64,000 nt of DNA from Streptomyces longhuiensis (GCF_020616555.1 NZ_CP085173.1:6092001-6156000), one strand, 5' to 3'; shown: positions 45,296-54,109, counted from the stretch's first letter. Notes: generated by a model from the letters alone, not told the origin. Numbers and translations: made by a program.

Positions 45296-45655
45296 ATGGT
45301 CATGTTCTTGTTTCTGGTCGTCGCGCTCGTCGTGGTCGTCGGCGCGGTGACGCTCGCCGTGCTCGGCGGCGGCGACAGCGGCGCGCTGACGGAGGCGCCG
45401 CCCGAGCATTTCGCCGACCCGCTGCCCTACGACCGGCCGGTCGGCCGCGCCGACGTGGAGGCCCTGCGCCTGCCCGTCGCGCTGCGCGGCTACCGCATGG
45501 CGGAGGTGGACGACGCCCTCGGGCGGCTCGGCGCCGAGCTCGCCGAGCGGGACCAGCGCATCGCCGACCTCGAGACCGCCCTGTCGGGGGCGCGGGCCCA
45601 GCTGCGACCCCAGGGACACGGTTTCGGCCGGCACCCCGGAGAGGACCACCAGTGA
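45296..45655 (+). CDS. Small DivIVA-domain membrane protein
   Basis: A 119-residue protein with one N-terminal helix (MFLFLVVALVVVVGAVTLAV), a Pro/Gly linker and a short DivIVA-domain segment (LPVALRGYRMAEVDDALGRL) followed by a predicted coiled coil. It resembles the SepIVA/Wag31-type DivIVA domain proteins that mark the growing pole, but is far smaller. The start is ATG 45296 or ATG 45302. Its stop overlaps the following GTG (GTGA). Position between folP2 and tag is conserved with mycobacteria. Confidence 0.85.
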   Translation: MVMFLFLVVALVVVVGAVTLAVLGGGDSGALTEAPPEHFADPLPYDRPVGRADVEALRLPVALRGYRMAEVDDALGRLGAELAERDQRIADLETALSGARAQLRPQGHGFGRHPGEDHQ

Positions 45656-46245
45656 GCGACGAGAGCGCAGGCGGCGCCGTACCGGGCCCGGACGGGGCGC
45701 TGCGCTGCCCGTGGGGCCTGTCCACCGAGGACTACGTGACGTATCACGACGAGGAGTGGGGCCGCCCCGTCCACGGCGACGACGCGCTGTTCGAGCGGGT
45801 CTCCCTGGAGGCGTTCCAGTCCGGCCTGTCCTGGATCACGATCCTGCGCCGCCGCGAGGGCTTCCGCGCCGCGTTCGCCGGGTTCAAGATCTCCGACGTG
45901 GCCGCGTTCACGGACACCGACCGCGAGCGGCTCCTCGTCGATGAGGGGATCATCCGCAACCGCGCCAAGATCGACGCGACGCTGGCCAACGCGCGCGTGC
46001 TCGCCGACTGGCCCGAGGGCGAGCTGGACACCCTCATCTGGTCGCACGCCCCTGACCCGGCCGCCCGTCCGGCGCCGCGCGTCATCGGCGACGTACCCGC
46101 GATCACGGACGAGTCGACGGCCCTGTCCAAGGCACTCAAGAAGCGCGGCCTGCGCTTCGTCGGCCCGACGACGGCGTACGCGCTGATGCAGGCCTGCGGC
46201 CTGGTCAACGACCACCTGGTGGACTGCGTGGCCCGCAAGCGCTGA
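45652..46245 (+). CDS. tag: DNA-3-methyladenine glycosylase I
   Basis: A 197-residue helix-hairpin-helix glycosylase that excises 3-methyladenine from alkylated DNA. Family motifs are LRCPWGLSTEDYVTYHDEEW (with zinc-binding Cys and the conserved WG), FQSGLSWITILRRREGFR and the C-terminal HLVDC/VARKR zinc part. The GTG at 45652 shares bases with the preceding stop, and GAGAGG lies just upstream. It is coupled to the DivIVA-domain gene. Length matches Tag of E. coli. Confidence 0.93.
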   Translation: MSDESAGGAVPGPDGALRCPWGLSTEDYVTYHDEEWGRPVHGDDALFERVSLEAFQSGLSWITILRRREGFRAAFAGFKISDVAAFTDTDRERLLVDEGIIRNRAKIDATLANARVLADWPEGELDTLIWSHAPDPAARPAPRVIGDVPAITDESTALSKALKKRGLRFVGPTTAYALMQACGLVNDHLVDCVARKR

Positions 46246-46283
46246 GGACGGGCCTCAGGCACGCTCCGGGCCGCGCACGCGTC

Positions 46284-46346
46284 CTACCGGCCCAGCTACT
46301 TGGGCTACCGGCCCAGCTACTTGGGCTACCGGCCCAGGTACTTGGG
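46284..46346 (-). repeat. Three 21-base tandem repeats at the enoyl-CoA hydratase 3' end
   Basis: Three consecutive units of CTACCGGCCCAGCTACTTGGG type. The gene's own last seven codons (PKYLGR plus stop) form the unit at 46326-46346; two near-identical copies continue downstream to 46284. The downstream copies differ from the gene copy at one base (TAC to TAG on the coding strand), so they carry an additional in-frame stop. Each copy keeps reading frame, since 21 is divisible by three. Confidence 0.9.
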
Positions 46347-47129
46347 CTTCTCCTTGGCGATGAACGCCTGGACCGCGATGGCGTGGTCCTCCGACGCGCC
46401 CGCCCTCGACTGGAGTTCGTCCTCCTTGTCGAGGGACTCGTCCAGCGTGTGACCCGCCGCGAAGGCGAGGGACTCCTTCAGCGCCGCGTACGCCAGCGTC
46501 GGCCCCTCGGCCAGCGAACGCGCCAGCTTCCGTGCCTCCCCGGCCAGTTCGGCCGCGGGCACGACCCGGTTCGCGATCCCCAGCTCGTACGCCTCCTGCG
46601 CCTTCACCGAGCGCGGGAACAGCAGCAGGTCGGCGGCCCGCCCGGGGCCCACGACGCGCGGCAGCGTCCAGGAAACACCCGAGTCCGCGGTCAGGGCGAC
46701 GCCCGCGAAGGACGTGTTGAAGGCCGCCGTGTCCGAGACGATCCGGTAGTCGGCGGCGAGCGCGAAGCCGAAACCGGCCCCGGCGGCCACACCGTTGACC
46801 GCGGCCACGACGGGCTTGGGCATCTGCGTCAGGGCCCGCAGGATCGGGTTGTAGTGCTCGCGCACGGTGTTCATGGTGCGGCCCGTGCCCGCCTCGCGGT
46901 CGGCCATCAGGGAGCCCACGTGCTCCTTCAGGTCCTGGCCCACACAGAACGCCCGGTCACCCGCGGCGGTGAGCAGCACGGCCCGTACCGCACCGTCCGC
47001 CGCGGCCGCCTGCGCCGCGTCCCGGAAGGCGACCTTGGACTCGGTGTTCATCGCGTTCATCGCCTCGGGGCGGTTGAGCGTGATGGTCGCGAGCCCGTCG
47101 CTCACCTCGTAGAGAACGCTGTCGGCCAT
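46326..47129 (-). CDS. Enoyl-CoA hydratase/isomerase family protein
   Basis: A 267-residue crotonase-fold protein that acts on CoA thioesters. The oxyanion-hole segments are CVGQDLKEHVG and NGVAAGAGFGFALAADYRIV, and the substrate-binding FNTSFAGVALTADSG is present. It resembles PaaG/EchA-type members; the catalytic Glu positions of classical hydratase are partly replaced (Asp/Ser around TADSGVS), so it may be an isomerase. GGAGGGG precedes the ATG. Its stop lies inside a 21-base tandem repeat. It is isolated, divergent from the DUF3117 gene across 312 bases. Confidence 0.88.
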   Translation of the reverse strand: MADSVLYEVSDGLATITLNRPEAMNAMNTESKVAFRDAAQAAAADGAVRAVLLTAAGDRAFCVGQDLKEHVGSLMADREAGTGRTMNTVREHYNPILRALTQMPKPVVAAVNGVAAGAGFGFALAADYRIVSDTAAFNTSFAGVALTADSGVSWTLPRVVGPGRAADLLLFPRSVKAQEAYELGIANRVVPAAELAGEARKLARSLAEGPTLAYAALKESLAFAAGHTLDESLDKEDELQSRAGASEDHAIAVQAFIAKEKPKYLGR

Positions 47130-47441
47130 GGATCCCCTCCAACTGATGCGGCTCGGTCGTCGTCAGTGCTCAGCATGACGGAGATCACGGGCCGCGGCGG
47201 GGCCCGCGCATGTGACCTGCGTCAAAGAAAAAAGTCTTGGGGGAGTGGTGAAGGAGGCGCAGTATCGCAGCCACATCGCCGAATTGAGTGGTTTTGCTCA
47301 AGCGCGTTGTGCAAGCGATGCGGACCGAAGTTGGTCATCGGGTCCCGCGATGCGGGATAATGGCCAAGAAGCAATGTGTTCGATGCCGGTGACACCTGGG
47401 TTGTCGGCTGCGATGAGCTGGTTTCAGGAAGGGGAACGAGC
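47130..47441 (+). promoter_or_regulatory. Divergent region upstream of DUF3117 gene
   Basis: 312 bases between divergent genes with no supported ORF. A candidate promoter for the rightward gene is TTGGTC (47331-47336) with GATAAT (47356-47361), 19 bases apart. A perfect inverted repeat TCCCGC-GAT-GCGGGA (47343-47357) overlaps the -10 region. The leader then runs about 75 bases to AGGAAGGGGA and the ATG. Confidence 0.4.
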
Positions 47442-47609
47442 ATGGCGGCCATGAAGCCGCGGACGGGCGACGGCCCGCTCGAGGTGACCAAGGAGGGGCG
47501 GGGCATCGTCATGCGCGTTCCGCTCGAAGGCGGCGGTCGGCTTGTCGTCGAGCTGACTCCGGACGAGGCCGATGCACTCGGCGATGCCCTCAAGAAGGTC
47601 GTCGGCTGA
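47442..47609 (+). CDS. DUF3117 protein
   Basis: A 55-residue protein, MAAMKPRTGDGPLEVTKE onwards, matching the very conserved actinobacterial DUF3117 family nearly completely (GRGIVMRVPLEGGGRLVVEL and a final GDALKKVVG). It is compact, probably all-beta with a helix, and soluble. Its function is unknown; it is close to tag in mycobacteria (Rv1211). ATG 47442 has AGGAAGGGGA six to fifteen bases upstream. A strong hairpin follows, so it is monocistronic. Confidence 0.92.
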   Translation: MAAMKPRTGDGPLEVTKEGRGIVMRVPLEGGGRLVVELTPDEADALGDALKKVVG

Positions 47610-47630
47610 CGCGGAAGCGACCATACCTGT

Positions 47631-47668
47631 CGACTGCCCCGGTACCGCAAGCGGTGCCGGGGCAGTCG
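47631..47668. terminator. Terminator after DUF3117 gene
   Basis: An 18-base-pair stem CGACTGCCCCGGTACCGC / GCGGTGCCGGGGCAGTCG with one G-U and a minimal loop, between two convergent genes. Confidence 0.85.
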
Positions 47669-47726
47669 TGTATGCGCAGGTCAGATAGCGTGCAGAAGCG
47701 CTTTCCACGAAGCTCGGGACGCGGCG

Positions 47727-48359
47727 TCAGCGCTTGACGGCGCAGAGCAGCCCGTCGCCGACCGGGAGCAGCGAGGGCACCAGATCCTGCGCCTCGCGCA
47801 CCGCCCGCAGCAGCTCCCGCATCCGCAGGACCTCCACCGGCTGGGGGCCCGAATCGACGGTCCGGCCGTCGGCGAAGACGCCTTCGAAACAGACGAGCCC
47901 ACCAGGTCGCAACAGGCGCAACGATTCAGCGAGGTAGTCGAGGCACTCGGTGCGGTCGCCGTCGCAGAAGACGAGGTCGTACCCGCTGTCTGCGAGCCGG
48001 GGCAGCACGTCGAGGGCCCGTCCGGGGATGAAACGCGCCCGATTGCTCGCGAATCCCGCGGCGCGGAACGCCTGCCGGGCGAACTGCTGCCGCTCCGGCT
48101 CCGGATCCACCGTGGTCAGGACGCCGTCGGGCCGCATGCCGTGCAGCAGATGGATTCCGGACACCCCGGTCCCCGTGCCGATCTCGGCCACCGCCTTGGC
48201 GCCCACGGTGGCAGCGAGCATCCGCAGCGCGGCGCCCGCGCCGGGCGACACCGGGCGGGTGCCGGCCTCCCGGGCCCGGTCCCGGGCCCAGCGCAGCGCG
48301 TCGTCCTCGGCGACAAAGGCGTCGGCGAACGCCCAGCTCGTCTGCCGGTTGCCGGTAAT
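47727..48359 (-). CDS. Class I O-methyltransferase, apparent ATT start
   Basis: A SAM-dependent O-methyltransferase of the family-3 (COG4122) type, with [13 protein letters not shown] (motif I), [16 protein letters not shown] and [12 protein letters not shown]. The open frame has no ATG, GTG or TTG before GTG 48251, yet 36 further codons upstream read a family-like N-terminus ([14 protein letters not shown], then [14 protein letters not shown]). I therefore place the start at an ATT at 48359, preceded by GGAGAGGG at suitable distance, giving about 210 residues. A truncated GTG start at 48251 would lose the N-terminal helices. The substrate is unknown. It is divergent from the ECF sigma gene, as in the mycobacterial sigE locus. 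Confidence 0.85.
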   Translation of the reverse strand: MTGNRQTSWAFADAFVAEDDALRWARDRAREAGTRPVSPGAGAALRMLAATVGAKAVAEIGTGTGVSGIHLLHGMRPDGVLTTVDPEPERQQFARQAFRAAGFASNRARFIPGRALDVLPRLADSGYDLVFCDGDRTECLDYLAESLRLLRPGGLVCFEGVFADGRTVDSGPQPVEVLRMRELLRAVREAQDLVPSLLPVGDGLLCAVKR

Positions 48360-48581
48360 GGCCCTCTCCTGTCCCCGTGGTTGCCTGCGCGTGACTGTAT
48401 CCGTTGGTGGCGGGAACTCGCAGATGGGACCGGGCGTTTAAGGGGGCAGGGGAAAACGGAGCAGGGAAGAGCGCGGGGGTGGCCGGTGGATCGACGGAGC
48501 AATCAGCGCAGGCGAAGCGCCCGGCGCCCTCAGGCAAATCTCAGTAAAAACGCTTATCCGGAGCTAACGGGCGAGGTGGCT

Positions 48582-49355
48582 ATGGTAGGGGCTCGACTGG
48601 ACACCACCAGAGCCGATAGGGGAGGTGCGGCTGCGCCTGTGGATCGGGGAGGAGTGCTGCGGCGCTTTCTCAGGTCGGCGGGTGAGCCGAAATCCGTGAC
48701 CAACACTGCTGACCGTTCCAACGCCGCCCGTTCCGCGCAGACCGCGACCTTCGCCGCTGATGCGGAATCGCAGGCGTGGACTCCTCCGACCTGGGAGGAG
48801 ATCGTCAGCACGCACAGCGGCCGGGTCTACCGCCTCGCCTACCGCCTGACGGGTAACCAGCACGACGCCGAGGACCTCACTCAGGAAGTCTTCGTCCGCG
48901 TCTTCCGCTCGCTGTCGACGTACACGCCCGGTACCTTCGAGGGCTGGCTGCACCGCATCACCACGAACCTCTTCCTCGACATGGTGCGCCGCAAGCAGCG
49001 CATCCGCTTCGACGCCCTCGGCGACGACGCGGCCGAGCGCCTGCCGAGCCGTGAGCCGTCGCCGCAGCAGGTCTTCCACGACACGCACTTCGACGCGGAC
49101 GTCCAGCAGGCGCTGGACACCCTCGCGCCCGAGTTCCGTGCGGCCGTCGTCCTGTGCGACATCGAGGGCCTCTCGTACGAGGAGATCGCCGCGACCCTGG
49201 GCGTCAAGCTCGGCACGGTCCGCAGCCGGATCCACCGTGGCCGCTCGCAGCTGCGCAAGGCCCTGCAGCACCGGTCGCCGGAGGCCCGCGCCGAGCGTCG
49301 CTCGCTCGCGACCACGGGCGTTCCCGCGCTTGGAGGAGGGGGCGCGACCGCGTGA
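48582..49355 (+). CDS. sigE: ECF sigma factor, mycobacterial SigE type
   Basis: A 257-residue extracytoplasmic-function sigma factor. An unusually long N-terminal extension of about 80 residues precedes sigma region 2 ([40 protein letters not shown]) and region 4 ([38 protein letters not shown]). The next genes encode an anti-sigma factor, HtrA and TatB, which matches the M. tuberculosis sigE-rseA-htrA-tatB order; it is not the S. coelicolor gene historically called sigE. ATG 48582 has GAGGTGG ahead. It probably controls envelope stress. Confidence 0.93.
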   Translation: MVGARLDTTRADRGGAAAPVDRGGVLRRFLRSAGEPKSVTNTADRSNAARSAQTATFAADAESQAWTPPTWEEIVSTHSGRVYRLAYRLTGNQHDAEDLTQEVFVRVFRSLSTYTPGTFEGWLHRITTNLFLDMVRRKQRIRFDALGDDAAERLPSREPSPQQVFHDTHFDADVQQALDTLAPEFRAAVVLCDIEGLSYEEIAATLGVKLGTVRSRIHRGRSQLRKALQHRSPEARAERRSLATTGVPALGGGGATA

Positions 49356-50335
49356 GTGGATCACGTCCGGACCCCACCGAGCGGCAGCTCTCCGAGCACC
49401 ATCTGGGAGACCGGCTCGCCGCCCTGGTCGACGGCGAGCTGGGCCATGACGCCCGCGAGCGGGGCCTCGCCCATCTGGCGACCTGTCCGAAGTGCAAGGC
49501 CGAGGCCGACGCGCAGCGGCGGCTGAAGAGCGTCTTCGCCGAGGCGGCACCACCGCCGCCCACCGAGAGTTTCCTGGCACGGCTCCAGGGGCTCCCCGGG
49601 GGAGGTGACGACTCACACGGCGGCGGCACCCCGTTCGGCGGGGGCGGACTCGGCGGCAGAGGCTTCGGGAACGGAGTCTTCGGAGTAGACCCCGACCCCT
49701 TCGGCTACGCCCCGACCGGCCGCCACAACGCACTGCTCGCCAGCGCCCCGGCCGCGGAGCGCGGCTTCCGCATCCATGAGGTCGGCCGCGGTGACAGCGA
49801 CCGCGCGGCCTCCCGCGGGCGCCGCTTCGCGTTCGCCGCCGCCGGTGCGGTGTCGCTGGCCGCGATCGCGCTCGGCGGTGTCTCCACCGGCGTTCCCGCC
49901 GACACGCGAGGTGACGTCCGGGGCGGCGGCGCGGGCAGCAACGCGACACCGCTGCGTACCCAGAGCGCCGGCGTCGCCACGGCGGCCGAGTCGCAACGCC
50001 GCCGGAACCTGTCACCGATGCTCGGACAGCGGGCGGGCGGCGCGCTGAACGCGCCGGTCGCCGCCACGGAGTCCGGCGCCCCCCTGCTGTCCGGCATGGC
50101 CACGCAGCCGGGCGCGCAGAGTGCCGTCTACCCGCTCGCGGCCCCGCTCCTCAGCAGGACCCAGACGCTGTCTCCGCTGATACGTCCCGCCGCATCCGTC
50201 CCCGCAGTGCCCCTGTCCGGCGTCGGCACCGCTTTCGAAAGCCCTGGGCAGGGCCCGGAGCCCAGCCCCGGGTCGAGCCTCGCGGCGGCCCCCGCGGCGT
50301 CGCCCTCCGGCACGCCCACGGCCTCCGCCCGCTGA
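49352..50335 (+). CDS. Zinc-finger anti-sigma factor (RseA-like)
   Basis: A 327-residue ZAS-type anti-sigma factor. The N-terminus holds the Zn motif with HLATCPKC (H-x3-C-x2-C) and the preceding His pair ([17 protein letters not shown]). A Gly-rich stretch, one transmembrane helix (about 160-182, [20 protein letters not shown]) and an external Ala/Gly/Pro-rich domain follow. The GTG overlaps the sigma stop (GTGA), a typical co-translated pair. In mycobacteria RseA is bound to SigE and degraded on envelope stress. HtrA is encoded immediately downstream and may help in this release. Confidence 0.88.
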   Translation: MSGSRPDPTERQLSEHHLGDRLAALVDGELGHDARERGLAHLATCPKCKAEADAQRRLKSVFAEAAPPPPTESFLARLQGLPGGGDDSHGGGTPFGGGGLGGRGFGNGVFGVDPDPFGYAPTGRHNALLASAPAAERGFRIHEVGRGDSDRAASRGRRFAFAAAGAVSLAAIALGGVSTGVPADTRGDVRGGGAGSNATPLRTQSAGVATAAESQRRRNLSPMLGQRAGGALNAPVAATESGAPLLSGMATQPGAQSAVYPLAAPLLSRTQTLSPLIRPAASVPAVPLSGVGTAFESPGQGPEPSPGSSLAAAPAASPSGTPTASAR

Positions 50336-50504
50336 CCCTGCCCTCTGCGCGCCGGTCCGCGAACCTGGTTGAATCCATGGTGAGCGGCCGCGCCCGCCGG
50401 GCGATCCCGGGGTGCGGCGCCGAGGGGCGGTCCGACTGGGGAGATCGCCGTGTGGCTGCCCGTGGGTCGTTGCCGCGGGCCAGGTGTGGGGAGAGCGGCG
50501 GAAC

Positions 50505-52514
50505 ATGGACGAGGGGAAGCCCACGAAGGCGAAGTGGTGGAGCCGCCCCCGACCGACCGGGGGCGCTCCGCGCGACGACGGGGACTTCGAACTGGCCGAG
50601 CCGGCGCCCGCGCCTGTGGTGCCGAGCTCAAGGGATGTGTCCGAGGCCGCTGAGCCCCTCGCCGGGAACGACGAGGGCGCGGGTGACGGGGCGTCAGTTG
50701 CGGGCGGGGGTGCCGATGAGGGTTCCGGTGACAGCTCTGCCGTTTCCGATGCGGTAACTGCGGAAGCTCCTGGTGATCCCGCGCGGGTGGCCGGTGCTGT
50801 GTCGGGCGGGGTTGAACCTGCGCGGGTGGCCGGTGCTGTGTCGGGCGGGGTTGAACCTGCGCGGGTGGCCGGTGCCGTGTCGGACGAGGTCGAATCCACG
50901 CAGGTGGCCGATTCCCTTGTTGCCGAGGGGGCCGCCGGGGCGCCTGGTGAAGTCGTAGCGGTTGATCAGGGCGCCGTGCAGCAGGCGCGGCCGCGTCCTC
51001 TGCATGCCCCGGACCCCTACGGCACGCCGCCTTACGGTGAGCCCGGGCCCTGGGCGCCCGCGCCGCCGGTCCAGCACCCGGCCGCCGCCACGCCCGCACA
51101 GGGCACGGTTGTGCCGTCCCCGGCCCACGGCACGCCCATGCCGCCGGAGCACGGCACCCCGCCGCCGTACGCCGGCGGACCGATACCCCACGCCGCCCCG
51201 TACGCCCCGCACCCGGCGGATCAGGCACCGGTGCCCGTCGAACAGCAGGCCCACCATGCGGCCCCGCCGCTCGCTAGCGGCCCGGCGGGACCCGGGGCGG
51301 TCCCGGGCGGCCCCGGGATCAACCCGCCCCCGCCCGGAGGGCCTTGGCAGCGCTACGACCCCTGGAACGCGCCCGCCCCCGCGGACGGCCGGCGGCGCGG
51401 GACCAAGCGGGGGCGGCGGCTGCTCGTCGTCTGGACCGCCGTGGTCGCGCTCGTCGCGGGCGGGATAGGTGGCCTCGTCGGCACGTATCTGGAGCGAGAC
51501 GGCTCGTCCGCCGACGTGGAACTGCCGCAGTCCGGCAACGAGTCCGTGAAGCGCGACCCCGGCAGCATCGCCGGTATCGCGGCCCGCGCCCTGCCGGGCG
51601 TCGTCACGATCCACGTCAGCGGTTCCGACGCCCAGGGCACCGGCACCGGCTTCGTCCTCGACGCCCAGGGCCACATCCTCACCAACAACCACGTCGTCGA
51701 ACCGGCCGGCAGCAGCGGCGACATATCGGTCACCTTCAGCGGAGGTGAGACCGCCAAGGCCGAGGTGATCGGCCACGACTCCGGCTACGACCTCGCCGTC
51801 GTCAAGGTCACCGGCGTACGCGGGCTCAAGCCCCTCGCCCTCGGCAACTCGGAGAACGTCCAGGTCGGTGACCCCGTTGTGGCCATAGGCGCCCCCTTCG
51901 ACCTGGCCAACACGGTGACCTCCGGGATCATCAGCGCCAAGGAGCGGCCCATCACGGCCGGCGGCGAGAAGGGCGACGGCAGCGACATCAGCTACGTCGA
52001 CGCGCTGCAGACCGACGCGCCCATCAACCCGGGCAACTCGGGCGGACCGCTGGTCGATGCGCAGGGCCGCGTCATAGGCATCAACAGCGCCATCCGCTCC
52101 GCCGACAACGGCTCGGACCTGGAGGGCGGCCAGGCCGGCTCGATCGGCCTCGGTTTCGCCATCCCCATCAACCAGGGCAAGCGCGTAGCCGAGGAGCTGA
52201 TCAACACGGGCCGCGCGACCCACCCCGTGATCGGCGTCACGCTCGACATGGACTACTCGGGTGACGGAGCCCGTGTCGCGACGAAGGGCAACAACGGCGG
52301 TTCGCCGGTGAACCCGGGCGGCCCCGGCGCCAAGGCCGGGATCGAGGGCGGCGACGTCGTCACCGCGGTGGACGGGGCGCGTATCCACTCCGCCGAGGAA
52401 CTCATCGTCAAGATCCGCTCCCACCGGCCCGAGGACCGCCTGGCCCTGACCGTGGAACGGGACGGCAAGGAGCGCAAGGTCACCCTCGTCCTGGGCTCGG
52501 CGGACGGCAGCTGA
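50505..52514 (+). CDS. HtrA/DegP-type membrane serine protease
   Basis: A 669-residue protease. About 300 cytoplasmic residues are disordered Pro/Ala/Gly-rich with a 13-residue repeat ARVAGAVSGGVEP (three copies, residues 93-131). One transmembrane helix (about 303-325) leads to a trypsin-like domain with His396 (TNNHVV), Asp429 (GYDLAVVKV) and Ser512 (GNSGGP), then a C-terminal PDZ domain (AGIEGGDVVTAVDG). It degrades or refolds misfolded envelope proteins. It lies in the sigma/anti-sigma/tatB cluster. ATG 50505 has GGGGAGAG upstream; an upstream open region is not used. Confidence 0.93.
   Translation: MDEGKPTKAKWWSRPRPTGGAPRDDGDFELAEPAPAPVVPSSRDVSEAAEPLAGNDEGAGDGASVAGGGADEGSGDSSAVSDAVTAEAPGDPARVAGAVSGGVEPARVAGAVSGGVEPARVAGAVSDEVESTQVADSLVAEGAAGAPGEVVAVDQGAVQQARPRPLHAPDPYGTPPYGEPGPWAPAPPVQHPAAATPAQGTVVPSPAHGTPMPPEHGTPPPYAGGPIPHAAPYAPHPADQAPVPVEQQAHHAAPPLASGPAGPGAVPGGPGINPPPPGGPWQRYDPWNAPAPADGRRRGTKRGRRLLVVWTAVVALVAGGIGGLVGTYLERDGSSADVELPQSGNESVKRDPGSIAGIAARALPGVVTIHVSGSDAQGTGTGFVLDAQGHILTNNHVVEPAGSSGDISVTFSGGETAKAEVIGHDSGYDLAVVKVTGVRGLKPLALGNSENVQVGDPVVAIGAPFDLANTVTSGIISAKERPITAGGEKGDGSDISYVDALQTDAPINPGNSGGPLVDAQGRVIGINSAIRSADNGSDLEGGQAGSIGLGFAIPINQGKRVAEELINTGRATHPVIGVTLDMDYSGDGARVATKGNNGGSPVNPGGPGAKAGIEGGDVVTAVDGARIHSAEELIVKIRSHRPEDRLALTVERDGKERKVTLVLGSADGS
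50781..50897 (+). repeat. Three 39-base in-frame repeats within htrA
   Basis: Three tandem 39-base units, the first two identical (GCGCGGGTGGCCGGTGCTGT...), the third diverged at its 3' half. Since 39 is divisible by three the frame is kept and a 13-residue Ala/Val/Gly repeat results. It lies in the disordered cytoplasmic part, so copy number may vary without affecting catalysis. Confidence 0.9.
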
Positions 52515-52763
52515 CGGGGCAACCGACGGGGCGGGCCGCGGTGCGCGACGGCGCCCCGCCGAAGCCCGCCCCGGCCTCCGGCAGGGCCATGGCGGGACTC
52601 CGGTGAGGTGCCGGCGGCAAGCGCTTGTGCGACGGCTGAGCCCAGACGTAGCCCAGTGGCTACCGGACGGACAGCAACGCCGGGTACCGTGGACCCGGTC
52701 CGGAACCCGGAAGACCTGCCACGGAGACCTGCTGCGGGCCTGAGGACACGCTAGGAGCGCAAG

Positions 52764-53216
52764 GTGTTCAACGACATAGGCCCACTCGAGCTGCTGACGC
52801 TCGTCGTCCTCGCGGTGCTCGTCTTCGGCCCGGACAAGCTGCCGAAGGTCATCCAGGACGTGACGCGCACGATCCGTAAGATCCGCGAGTTCTCGGACAG
52901 TGCCAAGCGGGACATCCGCGAGGAACTGGGCCCGGAGTTCAAGGACTTCGAGTTCGAGGACCTCAACCCGAAGACGTTCATCCGCAAGCAGCTGGACAAC
53001 GACGAGCTCGGGCTGAAAGAGATTCGCAACGGCTTCGACCTGAAGAAGGAGATGGCCGAGGTCACGGAGGCCGTGCAGAGCGCGGACGAGGCCTCGTCCG
53101 GCTCCGGGGCCGCGGCCGCGTCGCCCGGTTCGGCTCCCGCCAAGATCGACATGCAGAAGAAGCCGGAGAAGCCGGCGGCGGACGACCACGCGCCGTACGA
53201 CGCCGACGCGACCTGA
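52764..53216 (+). CDS. tatB: Sec-independent protein translocase TatB
   Basis: A 150-residue protein with one N-terminal helix (DIGPLELLTLVVLAVLVFGP) then the conserved DKLPKVIQDVTRTIRKIREF amphipathic helix, an acidic coiled region and a Ser/Ala/Pro-rich tail. TatB, with TatC, recognises twin-arginine signals and begins export of folded proteins. Mycobacterial tatB lies next to htrA, as here. The GTG 52764 follows AGGAG. A gap of about 250 bases separates it from htrA, so its own promoter is likely. Confidence 0.93.
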   Translation: MFNDIGPLELLTLVVLAVLVFGPDKLPKVIQDVTRTIRKIREFSDSAKRDIREELGPEFKDFEFEDLNPKTFIRKQLDNDELGLKEIRNGFDLKKEMAEVTEAVQSADEASSGSGAAAASPGSAPAKIDMQKKPEKPAADDHAPYDADAT

Positions 53217-53383
53217 GCGTCCCGGCTCGCTGCGCAGCGGCCCGGCGACCCGCGTAAGTGCCGGAACCCGGGCTCGCGTACCCCGGTGTGGCATCCTGCC
53301 TTGTTGTTGCGCGGATCGGTGGCGAGGACGCCCGAGGGGGGTGGGCCGCCGCGGTCCGACTGAGCGAGGAGGCGGCCGGGTAC

Positions 53384-54043
53384 ATGGAGACGACGAGTCG
53401 GGTAGGCGCGCAGGCGCCCGCGGCGGAAGGGACCCCCGAGGTCCTGACGGCCCGGCGCACGGTCGACGGCTACCTGCTGGCGCCCTTCCCGTGGTACGGC
53501 CTCGACGAGGCGTACACGGGACCGCGGTGGCTGATGCAGGTCGGCACCTCGGCGGAGGGCGCCGTGGAGCACGGTTCCATCGGGCACGGCGACGAGCCCG
53601 TCTTGCGGAGCGAAGGCACGGAGGACAAGGCGCGGTTCACGGTCGTCGTGACCGTGGCGGCCAGTCCCGTCCGGCGCAGCGCCGACGGTACGGGTGTCCT
53701 GGAGGCGACCTCGGTCTCCTCGGCGGCCTGGCTCGCCGGGGTCGGCCTGCTCAACGTCACGTGGCCGGGGCAGATGGACCACACCCTGCGCGACGACTGG
53801 CTGGACCAGCAGACCGAGACGGCGTGGGTCCTCGCGGACGACCTCGAGGGTGCGGACTGGACGATGCTGTCCCTGCCGGTGGACGGCGTCCCGACGCCGT
53901 TCCACTACCGTGAGTCGGAGTTCGGCTGGGTCCTCGCCGGGTCGACGCAGGAGGGCGTGCACCTGGGGGCGTACGGGCGCGGCATGAGCGCGTACGGTCT
54001 GGGCTTCTCGATGATCAAGGACATCGGCGCCTACGAGGCGTAG
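53384..54043 (+). CDS. Conserved protein of unknown function
   Basis: A 219-residue soluble protein with mixed beta-strand pattern and no transmembrane segment, for example RWLMQVGTSAEGAVEHGSIG and EFGWVLAGSTQEGVHLGAYG. It is acidic and rich in Trp, Gly and Asp. No known motif is recognised. ATG 53384 has AGGAGG twelve bases upstream; a GTG start at 53258 would add 42 residues that look non-coding. A very strong inverted repeat follows, and mrp is convergent. Confidence 0.7.
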   Translation: METTSRVGAQAPAAEGTPEVLTARRTVDGYLLAPFPWYGLDEAYTGPRWLMQVGTSAEGAVEHGSIGHGDEPVLRSEGTEDKARFTVVVTVAASPVRRSADGTGVLEATSVSSAAWLAGVGLLNVTWPGQMDHTLRDDWLDQQTETAWVLADDLEGADWTMLSLPVDGVPTPFHYRESEFGWVLAGSTQEGVHLGAYGRGMSAYGLGFSMIKDIGAYEA

Positions 54044-54050
54044 AGGTTCC

Positions 54051-54101
54051 GAGTACGCCGATGGGGCACGGTCGCGGCGACCGTGCCCCATCGGCGTACT
54101 C
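54051..54101. terminator. 25-base-pair bidirectional terminator
   Basis: A perfect inverted repeat of 25 bases per arm (arms start GAGTACGCCG and end CGGCGTACTC) with a single central base, between convergent genes. It is the longest hairpin in the window. Confidence 0.9.
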
Positions 54102-54109
54102 CCTGGGGG

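Noticed and set aside
47212..47454. Open frame of 80 codons upstream of the DUF3117 gene
   Set aside because: It runs across the promoter region, has no ribosome binding site and no family-like sequence; it overlaps the real gene in another frame.
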